This document shows positions 25,428 through 34,821 of a stretch of DNA of 64,000 bases, piece after piece. The stretch's first letter is position 1, and every line of letters begins with the position of its first letter. Under the pieces are notes generated by a model. The model saw only the letters and a list, made by a program, of their open reading frames with translations. It searched no databases and was not told the DNA's origin. The DNA lies in assembly GCF_030817595.1 (NCBI RefSeq), contig NZ_JAUSZN010000001.1, positions 5,330,001-5,394,000 on the forward strand. The letters are read 5' to 3'. Made by a program: the position numbers and the translations under genes. The DNA is from Neobacillus niacini. Its GTDB lineage: Bacteria; Bacillota; Bacilli; Bacillales; Cytobacillaceae.

Positions 25428-26526
25428 ATGGAATTAGCAGAAATTCGAAATGAACTAGAAAAAACAGCTAAACGTTTAGCGGACTTTAGGGGGTCTCTTT
25501 GACCTTGAAAATAAAGAAGCACGTATAGCTGAACTGGAAGACCAAATGCTTCATCCTGATTTTTGGAATGATCAGCAGGCCGCCCAAACTGTCATTAGTG
25601 AAGCCAATGCATTAAAAGATCAGGTAAATGAGTTTACCCAGATGTATGAAACATTTGAGAATCTAGAAGTGAGCTACGAGCTTGTAAAAGAAGAAAGTGA
25701 CGCGGAATTACAGGCAGAGCTTGAAGAAGAACTAACAAACCTAACCTCAAGATTAAATGATTTTGAACTTCAGCTTCTTCTTAGTGAGGAATACGATAAA
25801 CACAATGCCATCTTAGAACTGCACCCAGGTGCTGGTGGAACTGAGTCACAGGACTGGGGCTCTATGCTCCTGCGCATGTATACACGATGGGCTGAAAAAA
25901 AGGGCTTTAAAGTAGAGACGCTTGATTATCTTCCAGGTGATGAAGCGGGGATTAAAAGCGTAACCTTGGCAATAAGAGGTCATAACGCTTACGGTTATTT
26001 GAAAGCTGAAAAAGGTGTCCATCGATTGGTGAGGATTTCACCGTTTGACGCTTCAGGACGCCGTCATACCTCCTTTGTATCCTGTGAAGTCATGCCTGAA
26101 CTGACTGATGAAATTGAAATTGAAATCCGTACCGAGGATCTAAAAATAGATACGTATCGTGCCAGCGGAGCCGGAGGACAGCATATTAATACCACGGATT
26201 CTGCCGTGAGGATTACCCATATGCCAACTGGAGTGGTTGTTACCTGTCAGAATGAGCGGTCACAAATTAAAAACCGTGAGGCAGCGATGAAAATGCTCAA
26301 AGCCAAGCTTTACCAGCGTGAAATTGAACAGCAGGAAAAAGAACTGTTGGAAATTCGCGGAGAACAAAAAGAAATTGGATGGGGAAGTCAAATCCGTTCC
26401 TACGTCTTCCACCCATATTCAATGGTTAAAGACCATCGCACCAGTGCCGAAAGCGGAAACGTTCAGGGAGTTATGGATGGAGACTTAGACCAATTTATTG
26501 ACGCTTACCTGCGTTCAAGAATTTAA
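25428..26526 (+). CDS. prfB: Peptide chain release factor 2, with programmed +1 frameshift
   Basis: RF2 recognises UGA and UAA stop codons. The gene starts at ATG 25428 and reaches an in-frame TGA at 25500-25502 after 24 codons. The context AGGGGG-TCT-CTT-TGA-C is the conserved autoregulatory slip site: an internal SD-like AGGGGG, then CTT TGA. The ribosome skips T25500 and continues at GAC 25501, so the product is join(25428..25499,25501..26526), 365 residues, full length. The GGQ catalytic loop ([14 protein letters not shown]) and the RF2 anticodon-like SPF in [12 protein letters not shown] are present. In B. subtilis it directly follows secA; here that link is lost. Confidence 0.96.
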
Positions 26527-26539
26527 TAATTATATTGAA

Positions 26540-26573
26540 AAAGCCTTTGCCCAATGTGTCGGCAAAGGCTTTA
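26540..26573 (+). terminator. Hairpin after prfB
   Basis: The stem AAAGCCTTTGCC / GGCAAAGGCTTT with a 9-base loop is strong, but the T-run is only two to three bases. Confidence 0.65.
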
Positions 26574-26639
26574 CTATTGGGATTTGTTTACCGCTCATGG
26601 TGGGATGATGGGGAGATATAGTGGTTATAATTAATTTCA

Positions 26640-26978
26640 CTACTGTCTTTTACCACTGAGTTCTTCAGAGACGAATTCAAACATCCTATCATGATAGTCG
26701 AGTTTTTCCTCTATATGGCTAAAATCGTTTCTAAATTCAGTTGCATAATTATGAAGAGAATTAATTTTCGACTCAACACTATCAAATCGAAGATCCATCT
26801 TATTAAATCGTTGATCCATTTCATCAAACCGATTATCAATGCCAACAAAACGTTTATCAATTGCATCAAACCGTTTATCCATAGCGTCAAACTTTTAATC
26901 TATTGCTACAAATCGAAGATCCATTTTTTCAAACTGCTTATTCATTTGTTCCATCATTTTCATTAATTGTTGCTCCAT
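26640..26978 (-). pseudogene. Heptad-repeat coiled-coil ORF interrupted by TAA
   Basis: Read from ATG 26978 (preceded by GAGGTGATAC), the frame gives 27 codons ending LRFVAID. It meets TAA at 26895-26897 and then continues in the same frame to 26640. Both parts share a seven-residue repeat of the form DKRFDAI / DKRFVGI / DNRFDEM / DQRFNKM / DLRFDSV, indicating one former protein of about 112 residues. AAA to TAA is a single change. A downstream ATG at 26882 could still yield the 80-residue C-terminal part. Such MDKRFD-repeat proteins are common small helical proteins in Firmicutes; function is unknown. Confidence 0.65.
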
Positions 26979-27190
26979 TGTATCACCTCGACAATTATAC
27001 CATTTTACAAATAAGGTATCGTATCTTTATTTTTCCTTATGAAAACTTATTTAATAGCAAATACTAATAAAAATTTATCCCTTTAATGCGTTATCTGAAT
27101 ACCATTTACAGCAAATTATTGCCATGCTATACTCACTTCGGTTAAGTAAGAAAATTATAGCAAAATGGTAATATAGAGGGGAATTGTACT

Positions 27191-28054
27191 ATGAATAAAA
27201 GAAGAAACAATCAGCCTGCACCAAAATTTGTAAGTGCCTTAGAATACATAAATGTTTTAATCGGATCCGCGATTATTGCGCTCGCCTTTAATGTATTTCT
27301 CCTGCCAAATCAAATTGCGTCGGGAGGCGTAAGCGGTATTAGTACGATTTTATTAAGCGTATTCGGCTGGGAGCCGGCCTATGTCCAATGGGCTTTTAAT
27401 ATTCCATTGTTTATTGCAGGGGTAATTTTTTTAGGAAAACAATTTGGAGTTAAAACGCTCGTAGGAACGATATTCTTGCCTTTTGTGGTCTTCTTAACAA
27501 AGAATATTGATCCTTGGACAAATGATGCCTTGCTTGGAGCACTTTTCGGTGGAATAGTTGTAGGACTAGGATTAGGAATTGTATTTAGGGGAAATGGTTC
27601 AACGGGCGGTACGGATTTAGCCGCACAAATCATAACAAAGTACACAGGGCTAACCCTTGGTACGAGCGTTGTTCTAATTGATGGACTTATCGTCCTTTCT
27701 GCGGCTCTTGTCTTTGATATTGAACGAGGATTATATGCATTAATAGCCCTATATGTAACGAGCAAAACGATAGATTTAGTTCAGGTTGGGTTTGGCAGAT
27801 CGAAAACCGCAATGATTATTACAAACAGGCAAGAAGAAGTACGTGAGGGGATTTTAAATAAAATCGATCGCGGTGTGACAAAACTGTCGGCTTATGGTGG
27901 ATTTACAGATAATGAGCGGCCGGTACTAATGTGTGTAGTCGATCAACGGGAGTTCACAAAATTGAAACAATTGGTTAAATCCCTTGACCCTTCTGCGTTT
28001 GTTGTTGTTATGGATGCTTCTGAAGTGTTGGGGGAAGGTTTCAAAAGAGCTTAA
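27191..28054 (+). CDS. yvjA: YitT family membrane protein (DUF161/DUF2179)
   Basis: This is a 287-residue protein with five to six membrane helices in the N-terminal 170 residues. They include the glycine-rich FRGNGSTGGTDLAAQ signature of the YitT family. A cytoplasmic C-terminal DUF2179 domain follows (RGVTKLSAYGGFTDNERPVL, KLKQLVKSLDPSAFVVV). The position between prfB and cccB matches B. subtilis yvjA. Transport or sensing functions have been suggested for the family, but no substrate is established. The ATG follows AGAGGGGA. Confidence 0.85.
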   Translation: MNKRRNNQPAPKFVSALEYINVLIGSAIIALAFNVFLLPNQIASGGVSGISTILLSVFGWEPAYVQWAFNIPLFIAGVIFLGKQFGVKTLVGTIFLPFVVFLTKNIDPWTNDALLGALFGGIVVGLGLGIVFRGNGSTGGTDLAAQIITKYTGLTLGTSVVLIDGLIVLSAALVFDIERGLYALIALYVTSKTIDLVQVGFGRSKTAMIITNRQEEVREGILNKIDRGVTKLSAYGGFTDNERPVLMCVVDQREFTKLKQLVKSLDPSAFVVVMDASEVLGEGFKRA

Positions 28055-28105
28055 TACTGCTATACTATTCCTTGTATGGTAATTTTTTCTGAAGGGGGAG
28101 TAGCG

Positions 28106-28429
28106 ATGAAGAAAAAGCTGCTAAAAATGGTATTGGGAACAGCTTTAGTTATGGGTCTGGCTGCCTGTGGCGGCGGGGATGACGAAGCTGGAGGCGACAC
28201 TGCTGCTGGCGGGGATGCTGAAAAAATTTATTCACAAAAATGCTCAAGCTGTCATGGCGGTGACTTAAAGGGCGGTATGGGACCTGACCTTACAGCTGTA
28301 GGAGCAAGCAAATCAAAGGATGAAATTGCCGGCATCATTAAAAATGGTACAGATGGCGGAATGCCAGCTGGTCTTATCGAAGGCGACGATCTAGACAAGG
28401 TTGCTGACTGGCTGGCAGCTAAAAAGTAA
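28106..28429 (+). CDS. cccB: Cytochrome c551 lipoprotein CccB
   Basis: This is a 107-residue small c-type cytochrome. The signal peptide ends in the lipobox LAAC, so the mature protein is lipid-anchored at the outer face of the membrane. A Gly/Asp-rich linker precedes the single heme motif CSSCHGG, and a Met ligand is available in GGMPAG. ATG 28106 is chosen because GAAGGGGGAG lies just before it; the frame opens at 28076. It carries electrons toward caa3-type oxidase or other acceptors. It might also connect with the multiheme cluster 3 kb upstream, which is only a possibility. Confidence 0.93.
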   Translation: MKKKLLKMVLGTALVMGLAACGGGDDEAGGDTAAGGDAEKIYSQKCSSCHGGDLKGGMGPDLTAVGASKSKDEIAGIIKNGTDGGMPAGLIEGDDLDKVADWLAAKK

Positions 28430-28436
28430 TTTACAT

Positions 28437-28475
28437 AAACGTTCTGTGATTCTACAGAACGTTTTTTATTTTTTT
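28437..28475 (+). terminator. Terminator of cccB
   Basis: The stem AACGTTCTGT / ACAGAACGTT with a 6-base loop is followed by TTTTATTTTTTT. Confidence 0.92.
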
Positions 28476-28601
28476 CGGATCTATGTTACTTTATTAAGAT
28501 ATTGTTAAATTTTGTCGAAAAATATTGGGTGTAAATAACAATTTATGTAGGTTTTGAAAAGAAACTGTAATATTTTTACCGCTTTTTTTAAGCCTATAGA
28601 G

Positions 28602-28610
28602 TGTTATAAT
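28602..28610 (+). promoter_or_regulatory. Extended -10 promoter element upstream of ftsE
   Basis: TGTTATAAT matches TGNTATAAT. The -35 region is only T-rich. A hairpin with T-run (arms AAATCCT 28622-28628 and AGGATTT 28643-28649) lies in the leader that would follow. Confidence 0.4.
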
Positions 28611-28723
28611 GAAATTGTGCGAAATCCTGCAGTATTTTGTCTAGGATTTTGTTTTTATGCAAGAAAATAAGAGGTTGTTGTCGAATCTTATTGTTTCGAA
28701 ACTAACTTACAAAGGTGATCTAA

Positions 28724-29410
28724 ATGATAGAAATGCAAGATGTATTTAAAAAATACCCAAATGGGGTTACAGCCATAAATGGAATAGACGTACGGATTAA
28801 TCAAGGCGAATTTGTTTATGTGGTTGGTCCAAGTGGTGCAGGTAAATCTACTTTTATTAAAATGATGTATCGCGAGGAAGTTCCGACCTCGGGTACTATT
28901 ACAATGAATGGTGTTAACGTTGCAAAAATAAAAAACAAAAAAGTACCGATTTTCCGACGCAATCTTGGTGTAGTCTTTCAAGATTTTAAACTACTGCCAA
29001 CGAAAACTGTTTATGAGAATGTAGCCTTTGCACTTGAGGTTATTGAAGCTCAGCCTAAGTTTATAAAGAAGCGCGTGATGGAGGTCCTTGATCTCGTTAA
29101 CCTAAAGCATAAAGCAAGAATGCTTCCGACAGAGTTATCGGGAGGAGAGCAGCAACGTGTTTCGATTGCACGCTCCATCGTTAACTCGCCTAAGATAGTC
29201 ATAGCTGACGAGCCTACAGGTAACCTTGACCCCGAGACATCATGGGAAATTATGAATATCTTTGAAGAAATTAATAACAGGGGTACCACGATCGTCATGG
29301 CAACCCATAATCGGGAAATCGTCAACACAATTAAACATCGTGTAATTGCGATTGAGGCAGGAAAAATCGCGCGTGATGAACAAAGAGGTGATTACGGTTA
29401 TGAAAATTAG
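28724..29410 (+). CDS. ftsE: Cell division ABC transporter ATP-binding protein FtsE
   Basis: This is a 228-residue ABC ATPase. Walker A is GPSGAGKST, the signature is LSGGEQQRVSIARS, Walker B is VIADEPTGNLD, and the switch His is in MATHNREIV. With FtsX it transmits ATP hydrolysis across the membrane to activate a peptidoglycan hydrolase during elongation or division. In B. subtilis it also promotes entry into sporulation. It overlaps ftsX by 11 bases. Confidence 0.97.
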   Translation: MIEMQDVFKKYPNGVTAINGIDVRINQGEFVYVVGPSGAGKSTFIKMMYREEVPTSGTITMNGVNVAKIKNKKVPIFRRNLGVVFQDFKLLPTKTVYENVAFALEVIEAQPKFIKKRVMEVLDLVNLKHKARMLPTELSGGEQQRVSIARSIVNSPKIVIADEPTGNLDPETSWEIMNIFEEINNRGTTIVMATHNREIVNTIKHRVIAIEAGKIARDEQRGDYGYEN

Positions 29411-30293
29411 AACTCTTGGCCGTCATGCGACTGAAAGCTTTAAGAGTATCGGCAGGAATGGCTGGATGACGTTTGCCTCAGTTAGTGCGGTAACGGTAAC
29501 GCTCATTTTAGTCGGTGTCTTTTTCGTGATTATGATGAATCTTAATAAAGTGGCCGAAACCATTGAAGAGGACGTACAAATTCGCGTTCATATCGATGTT
29601 GCTGCGAATGCAGAGGACCAGCAGAAGTTAAAAAGTGAGATAGAAAATATTTCAGAAGTACAGAGTGTTAAGTTTTCATCCAAGGAGCAGGAGCTTGAAG
29701 AGTTAATTAAGAGTATGGGTGAGGATGGACAAGCATTCAAACTATTTGAACAAGATAATCCACTTAACGATGTATTTATCGTAAAAACGAAAAATCCACA
29801 GGATACAATGAAGGCAGCGAATCAAATTGGAAAACTTCAGTATGTAACGAAGGCTGTTTACGGTAAGGGAACCGTTGAAAAACTATTTAACTTTATTAAA
29901 GCAAGCCGAAATGTCGGCATTGTATTAATTGCAGGTTTATTTTTCACAGCAGTATTCCTAATTTCGAACACGATAAAAATTACAATCATTGCTAGACGTA
30001 GAGAAATTAAGATTATGAGACTGGTAGGAGCAACAAACAATTTTATTAGGTGGCCATTTTTCCTCGAAGGATTATGGCTAGGTATTCTTGGAGCAATCCT
30101 GCCAATTATCTTAATCTCAATTGCATACTATAACGCTTATGAATATCTAGCGCCAAAATTAGTTGGTAACTTTATTCAAATTCTTCCGTTTAATCCGTTT
30201 GTTTACCAGGTGTCAGGGGTTTTAATTTTAATGGGCGCCTTAATCGGAGTTTGGGGAAGTGTAATGTCAGTTAGAAAGTTCTTAAAGGTATAA
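29400..30293 (+). CDS. ftsX: Cell division ABC transporter permease FtsX
   Basis: This is a 297-residue membrane protein. The start ATG 29400 follows AAAGAGGTG and gives the conserved N-terminus IRTLGRHATESFKSIGRNGW; upstream in-frame starts lack this fit. One membrane helix at about 22-45 is followed by a large extracellular loop (about 50-170) that contacts the hydrolase. Three more helices with the FtsX/MacB core lie at the end (NTIKITIIARRREIKIMRLVGATNNFI region). A hairpin with arms at 30307-30317 and 30326-30336 follows the stop, but it lacks a T-run, so transcription may continue into the M23 gene. Confidence 0.96.
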   Translation: MKIRTLGRHATESFKSIGRNGWMTFASVSAVTVTLILVGVFFVIMMNLNKVAETIEEDVQIRVHIDVAANAEDQQKLKSEIENISEVQSVKFSSKEQELEELIKSMGEDGQAFKLFEQDNPLNDVFIVKTKNPQDTMKAANQIGKLQYVTKAVYGKGTVEKLFNFIKASRNVGIVLIAGLFFTAVFLISNTIKITIIARRREIKIMRLVGATNNFIRWPFFLEGLWLGILGAILPIILISIAYYNAYEYLAPKLVGNFIQILPFNPFVYQVSGVLILMGALIGVWGSVMSVRKFLKV

Positions 30294-30391
30294 ATGAATT
30301 TTTTCAGGAAGGGCAGTGAAAGATGTCCTTCCTGATTACTGTGATGGATTCACACTTACATAAATAGAAAATAGGGAGGAGAAATTGGACT

Positions 30392-31687
30392 TTGAAAAAA
30401 CAAATACTAACTACGGCCGTTGCAGGAACAATTTTGATGAGCAATTTTTTTGGTGGGTTTGCTGAAGCGGCTTCGATTTCAAGTTTAAAGGATCAGCAAA
30501 ATCAAATTGAAAAAGAAAAGTCGGAAATATCATCAACTATAAATGATGCTGATAAACAGATTAATAGTTTAAATGAACAGCAGTCTGATGTGAAAGAACA
30601 AATGACACGCATTGATATGGCCATCGGTGATACACATAAGAAAATTAGCGATAAAACAGCTGAATTGGAGGAAACCAAGGCCGAAATTACTAGACTCCAA
30701 GAAGAAATAAAAGTTACAAAAGAGAGAATTGAAAAGCGAAATGAGCTTTTGAAGGAGCGAGCCCGTAACTATCAAGAAACAGGCGGAATGGTTAGTTACC
30801 TTGATGTATTAATGGGCTCACAGAACTTCAGTGACTTTATTGACCGTGCCAATGCGGTGGCAACAATCATGGAGGCAGACCAGGATATTTTAAAACAGCA
30901 TGAAGCGGATAAAAAGAGTCTAGAGGAAAATCAAGCCAAGCTAGAAGAAGAGCTTGCGAGTGTCCAGACCATGCTTGCTGATTTAGATAAGTTAAATCAA
31001 CAATTGAATGCCCAAAGGGCGGAACAGGATCAGTTATTAGCTACTCTTGAACAGCAAGAAGAAGAAATTCATGAGCATAAAATGGAACTTCAAGAAGAGG
31101 CTCAATTACTTGCTGCACAATCTGCAGCCATCCAAAAAGCCATTGCACTTGAACAGAAACGTCAAGAGGAAGCAGCAGCTGCCGCTGCCGCCGCTGCTGC
31201 TGCCGCGGCAAATAATAATTCAGGCTCAGGGAACGGTGGAGGAGAAAGTACCTCTCCACAACCACCAACTGCACCAGTATCAAGTGGAGCATTCACCATG
31301 CCAGCGAATGGAACCTTTACATCAGGTTTTGGCGGTCGATGGGGCGCAACGCATTTTGGAATTGATATAGCAAATCGTGCAGCAGGTGTACCAATTTGGG
31401 CTGCGGCTGACGGTGTCGTCATTCAATCCTATTTATCTAGCAGTTATGGAAACGTTGTTTTTATTGCCCATTCGATAAATGGTCAGACATATACTACGGT
31501 ATATGCTCATATGGAAACTCGTTTCGTTAGCTCCGGAGCTGTTGTGAGAAAGGGCCAGCAAATTGGAATTATGGGCAATACCGGTGAATCTACCGGCAAA
31601 CATTTGCATTTTGAACTTCATAGAGGGGAATGGAATTCTAGTAAGAGTAATGCAATTAATCCAGTCGGAATTGTACCAATGCCATAA
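30392..31687 (+). CDS. Secreted coiled-coil M23 peptidase (EnvC/PcsB-like murein hydrolase)
   Basis: This protein has 431 residues. A signal peptide ending near AEAASI is followed by two long coiled-coil stretches (about residues 30-120 and 165-260) flanking a SYLDVLMGSQNFSDFIDR segment typical of FtsEX-linked hydrolases. A pure poly-Ala hinge (about 13 residues) and a Gly/Ser/Asn linker precede the M23 LytM domain, which has zinc ligands in HFGIDIA and HLHFEL plus a central His in YAHM. TTG 30392 is used, with GGGAGGAG upstream. It sits directly after ftsEX, so it is probably the hydrolase that FtsEX controls. B. subtilis FtsEX instead uses CwlO, encoded elsewhere. Confidence 0.9.
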   Translation: MKKQILTTAVAGTILMSNFFGGFAEAASISSLKDQQNQIEKEKSEISSTINDADKQINSLNEQQSDVKEQMTRIDMAIGDTHKKISDKTAELEETKAEITRLQEEIKVTKERIEKRNELLKERARNYQETGGMVSYLDVLMGSQNFSDFIDRANAVATIMEADQDILKQHEADKKSLEENQAKLEEELASVQTMLADLDKLNQQLNAQRAEQDQLLATLEQQEEEIHEHKMELQEEAQLLAAQSAAIQKAIALEQKRQEEAAAAAAAAAAAAANNNSGSGNGGGESTSPQPPTAPVSSGAFTMPANGTFTSGFGGRWGATHFGIDIANRAAGVPIWAAADGVVIQSYLSSSYGNVVFIAHSINGQTYTTVYAHMETRFVSSGAVVRKGQQIGIMGNTGESTGKHLHFELHRGEWNSSKSNAINPVGIVPMP

Positions 31688-31694
31688 TAAGATT

Positions 31695-31724
31695 AAGGGA
31701 GAAGCCATGCTTCTTCCTTTTTTT
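31695..31724 (+). terminator. Terminator after the M23 gene
   Basis: The stem GGGAGAAGC / GCTTCTTCC with a CAT loop and one wobble pair is followed by seven T. Confidence 0.85.
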
Positions 31725-31858
31725 GTACCCAAAAGCTGAACCTGAACTTTAAGGCATAACTCGTCCATACCTTACATAATAGTTAATAAACGGGCAGGAA
31801 AGAGACACTATTTTTCAATAATGATCGTCAATAGATGCTGCACATGAGGGGGAACGGG

Positions 31859-33313
31859 ATGAACAGAAAATGGATTGCCCTAATGATGGTTGGATCGCTT
31901 CTAACGGGAGCGGGGGGCACATATGCTGGAATGCAATGGTTTGATAGAACAGAGGAAAACACGGTCCTTGAACAGACATTAACCCGAACAGAAACAGTTG
32001 TAACAGGCCAGCCTGATACAGAGAACCTTGCAAAGGTTAATCAGGCCTATGAGTTAATCTTGAGCCGTTATGTTGAAAAGGTAGACAGTGACACCCTGGT
32101 GGAGGGAGCCATTCAAGGAATGCTAACCGTCTTAGATGATCCCTATTCTGTATATATGAATAAGGAAACAGCACAGCAATTCAATCAAGCTTTAGAATCT
32201 TCCTTTGAAGGTATTGGTGCAGAAGTGGGGATGGTCGACGGAAAAATTGTTATTATATCACCATTTAAAAATTCTCCAGCTGAAAAAGCGGGCCTGAAGC
32301 CGAATGATGAAATATTAAAAGTAGATGGCAAGAGTGTTGAAGGTCTTGACCTTAATAAAGCGACGTTAAAGATACGCGGGAAAAAAGGAACAAAGGTAAC
32401 GTTGGAAATCGGACGGAAGGGCCTGAAGGAATCTCTTACGATTAAAGTAACTCGTGATGAAATTCCACTGGAAACCATTCATTCCGCTGTTAAAAAACAA
32501 GATGGAAAAAATATCGGTTATATTGAAATTACTTCTTTCTCCCAAGATACTGCGGCCGATTTTAAAGAGGAACTAACCTCCTTAGAGAAGAAAGATATTG
32601 AAGGCCTAATCATAGATGTCCGTGGAAACCCTGGAGGTTTGCTAGTAAGTGTCGAGGATATCCTAAAAGAATTTGTAACAAAGGATAAGCCGATTATTCA
32701 AATTGAACAAAGGAATGGGGATAAAGAACGTCATTTCTCCACTCTTACAGAGAAAAAAGAATATCCAGTTGCTGTCCTCATTAATAAAGGCAGTGCATCA
32801 GCCTCAGAAATATTGGCAGGAGCCTTAAAAGAAGCTGCTGGTTACCAATTGGTCGGAGAAACCACTTTTGGTAAGGGAACGGTACAGCAGGCTGTTCCGA
32901 TGGGGGATGGCAGCAATATTAAGCTGACACTATATAAGTGGCTGACACCGGATGGTAATTGGATCCACAAAAAAGGGATTCAACCGGACGTAGAAGTCAA
33001 ACAACCAGCCATTTTTGATACGCATCCGCTTCAAGTTGAAGAACCGCTTAAAGAGGATATGAATAATGAACAGATCAAAAATGCACAAGAAATATTGGCT
33101 GGTTTAGGGTTTACTCCAGGACGTACAGATGGTTATTTTAGTTCTGAAACAAGTACAGCAGTTAAAGCCTTCCAGCAAAACCACAATCTTGAGCCAACTG
33201 GGAAAATTGATGCAAAAACGGCTGCTAAGCTTGAAGAAGAGGCACTAAAAGAAATGAAAAAAGAGAAAAACGACATCCAGCTGCAAACGGCATTGAGACT
33301 AATTTTAAAATAA
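31859..33313 (+). CDS. ctpB: Carboxy-terminal processing serine protease CtpB (S41)
   Basis: This protein has 484 residues. The N-terminal signal anchor is at about 1-25, and a PDZ domain lies at about 95-175 (NSPAEKAGLKPNDEILKVDG). The S41 catalytic core has Ser in KGSASASEILAG and Lys in TTFGKGTVQQ. A C-terminal PG_binding_1 domain (AQEILAGLGFTPGRTDGYFS) extends it. CtpB cleaves SpoIVFA (and can cleave SpoIVFB) in the intermembrane space to help trigger pro-SigK processing in sporulation. ATG 31859 is preferred over 31835 because GAGGGGGAA precedes it. It follows the ftsEX locus, as in B. subtilis. Confidence 0.93.
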   Translation: MNRKWIALMMVGSLLTGAGGTYAGMQWFDRTEENTVLEQTLTRTETVVTGQPDTENLAKVNQAYELILSRYVEKVDSDTLVEGAIQGMLTVLDDPYSVYMNKETAQQFNQALESSFEGIGAEVGMVDGKIVIISPFKNSPAEKAGLKPNDEILKVDGKSVEGLDLNKATLKIRGKKGTKVTLEIGRKGLKESLTIKVTRDEIPLETIHSAVKKQDGKNIGYIEITSFSQDTAADFKEELTSLEKKDIEGLIIDVRGNPGGLLVSVEDILKEFVTKDKPIIQIEQRNGDKERHFSTLTEKKEYPVAVLINKGSASASEILAGALKEAAGYQLVGETTFGKGTVQQAVPMGDGSNIKLTLYKWLTPDGNWIHKKGIQPDVEVKQPAIFDTHPLQVEEPLKEDMNNEQIKNAQEILAGLGFTPGRTDGYFSSETSTAVKAFQQNHNLEPTGKIDAKTAAKLEEEALKEMKKEKNDIQLQTALRLILK

Positions 33314-33318
33314 ACACG

Positions 33319-33348
33319 AAAACAGAGACATCTGTCTCTGTTTTTATT
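33319..33348 (+). terminator. Terminator of ctpB
   Basis: The stem AAAACAGAGAC / GTCTCTGTTTT with a 4-base loop is followed by TATTTG. Confidence 0.9.
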
Positions 33349-33591
33349 TGCGACAAAAAAAATAAGAACTAGTTGGTTATGTCGAGAATTTCCATGGAAA
33401 TATTGTTGAATACCAAAGAATTAACAAATAACCAAGATAAACATTTACTAATGTGCATCTGTTCCCCTGATAATTCGACATTTTTTTATTTTTTCAAGAA
33501 ACTAGCAATAGGTTTTACTCCTCAATTTTGGTAAAATAAACTTTAGAGCAAGATTAGTAGAATTTATGATAGAGGCAGGTGGCAGAAATTG

Positions 33592-34782
33592 GTGCAATTA
33601 TGGCTTTATGAGCTGTTAAAAGGGACAGGAAGACTCTTTCTTCATCCTATTTTTTACTATCTCATTTTCCTATCAGGAATTCTGGGAGTTTCAAGAGTAA
33701 AACGAGAACGCAAAAACTTCCATACCCGGACCTTTGATGCTTATTTTGAACTTCGACAGTTATTCCCATTAGGTTTGATTTTGGGTCTCGTGCTTTCCAT
33801 TCTCACAGTCACTGCGGGTCTAAGCGTTCCATTTGCAGCCATCCTTCTAATCGTGGTCTTTACGCTATTATGGAGTTTAACAACTAATATACGGTTAATG
33901 TCGCCAGTCTACACTGTGGGTGCAGCGTTTTTCGGAGTTATTTTAATCGCTGAATATGACTGGAATATCCCATTCTTTAAAGAGGCATTTCAAAGTATAG
34001 ATGAAAAGGTCTACCCTTCTGTGGTGATTTTGATGGCACTCCTATTAATTTCTGAAGGAATTCTTATTAGTAGAAATGCAAATATTGGGTCCTCTCCCAA
34101 ACTTGTAAAAAGTAAGCGAGGGCAGAGTGTCGGTGCTCACGAAGTGAAAAGACTCTGGCTGTTGCCTGTGTTTCTGCTAATCCCTGGGGATGTTCTGACG
34201 CTGCCATTTGACTGGTGGCCAGTCTTTCATATTGGAGCGGAGTCCTACTCGCTACTCCTGGTTCCGTTTGCTGTAGGTTTTAATCAGCAAATCCAAGGTA
34301 TGCTGCCAAAACAGTCGATTCAGTTGCATGGACGTAAAGTCCTAACATTGGGCATTTTGACATTAATTCTGTCTGTTATAGGTTATTGGTATCCGCTTAT
34401 CTCTATTGTGGTGGCAGCCCTGGCCATTATCGGACGTGAACTCATTTCCTTAATGCAGCGGTTGAAGGATGATAATTTACCTTTTTACTTTTCTAAGAAA
34501 AACAACGGCTTAATGATTATTGGGATTATTCCGGAATCACCTGCTGATAAAATGGGCCTCCAAGTAGGAGAAATCATTTCAAAGGTTAATGGCGTTATAA
34601 TTCGTGATGAACACGTTTTTTATGAAGCTTTACAAAAAAATCGAGCCCATTGTAAGCTTGAGGTTTTAGATATAAATGGCGAGGTCCGTTTCGTTCAACG
34701 TGCTTTGTATGAGGGGGACCATTACGAGTTGGGCATACTTTTTGTACAGGACCAGAATAAATATGATGAAAAAATAGGATAA
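33592..34782 (+). CDS. minJ: MinJ-like topological determinant of cell division
   Basis: This is a membrane protein of 396 residues (397 from TTG 33589) with about seven to eight hydrophobic helices. It ends in a C-terminal PDZ domain at about 300-385 (GLMIIGIIPESPADKMGLQVG, SKVNGVIIRDEHVFYEAL). The length and architecture equal B. subtilis MinJ, which bridges DivIVA and MinD at the poles and septum. GTG 33592 has better spacing from AGGTGG than TTG 33589; the two cannot be separated with certainty. B. subtilis has swrA near here; no such gene is seen. Confidence 0.85.
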   Translation: MQLWLYELLKGTGRLFLHPIFYYLIFLSGILGVSRVKRERKNFHTRTFDAYFELRQLFPLGLILGLVLSILTVTAGLSVPFAAILLIVVFTLLWSLTTNIRLMSPVYTVGAAFFGVILIAEYDWNIPFFKEAFQSIDEKVYPSVVILMALLLISEGILISRNANIGSSPKLVKSKRGQSVGAHEVKRLWLLPVFLLIPGDVLTLPFDWWPVFHIGAESYSLLLVPFAVGFNQQIQGMLPKQSIQLHGRKVLTLGILTLILSVIGYWYPLISIVVAALAIIGRELISLMQRLKDDNLPFYFSKKNNGLMIIGIIPESPADKMGLQVGEIISKVNGVIIRDEHVFYEALQKNRAHCKLEVLDINGEVRFVQRALYEGDHYELGILFVQDQNKYDEKIG

Positions 34783-34788
34783 AGTACA

Positions 34789-34821
34789 AAGTCAAGGGAC
34801 CATTTCCTTTGGCTTTTTTTC
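34789..34821 (+). terminator. Terminator of minJ
   Basis: The arms AAGTCAAGGGA and TCCTTTGGCTT pair with two wobbles and are followed by TTTTTTTC. Confidence 0.75.

Noticed and set aside
26691..26966. Plus-strand ORF of 91 residues over the heptad-repeat gene
   Set aside because: It is the antisense shadow of the 21-bp repeat, has no ribosome site, and gives low-complexity Ile/Lys/His sequence.
31162..31422. Minus-strand ORF with a poly-Ala run opposite the M23 gene
   Set aside because: It mirrors the GCN repeat coding for the Ala hinge; no ribosome site and the plus-strand protein is well supported.
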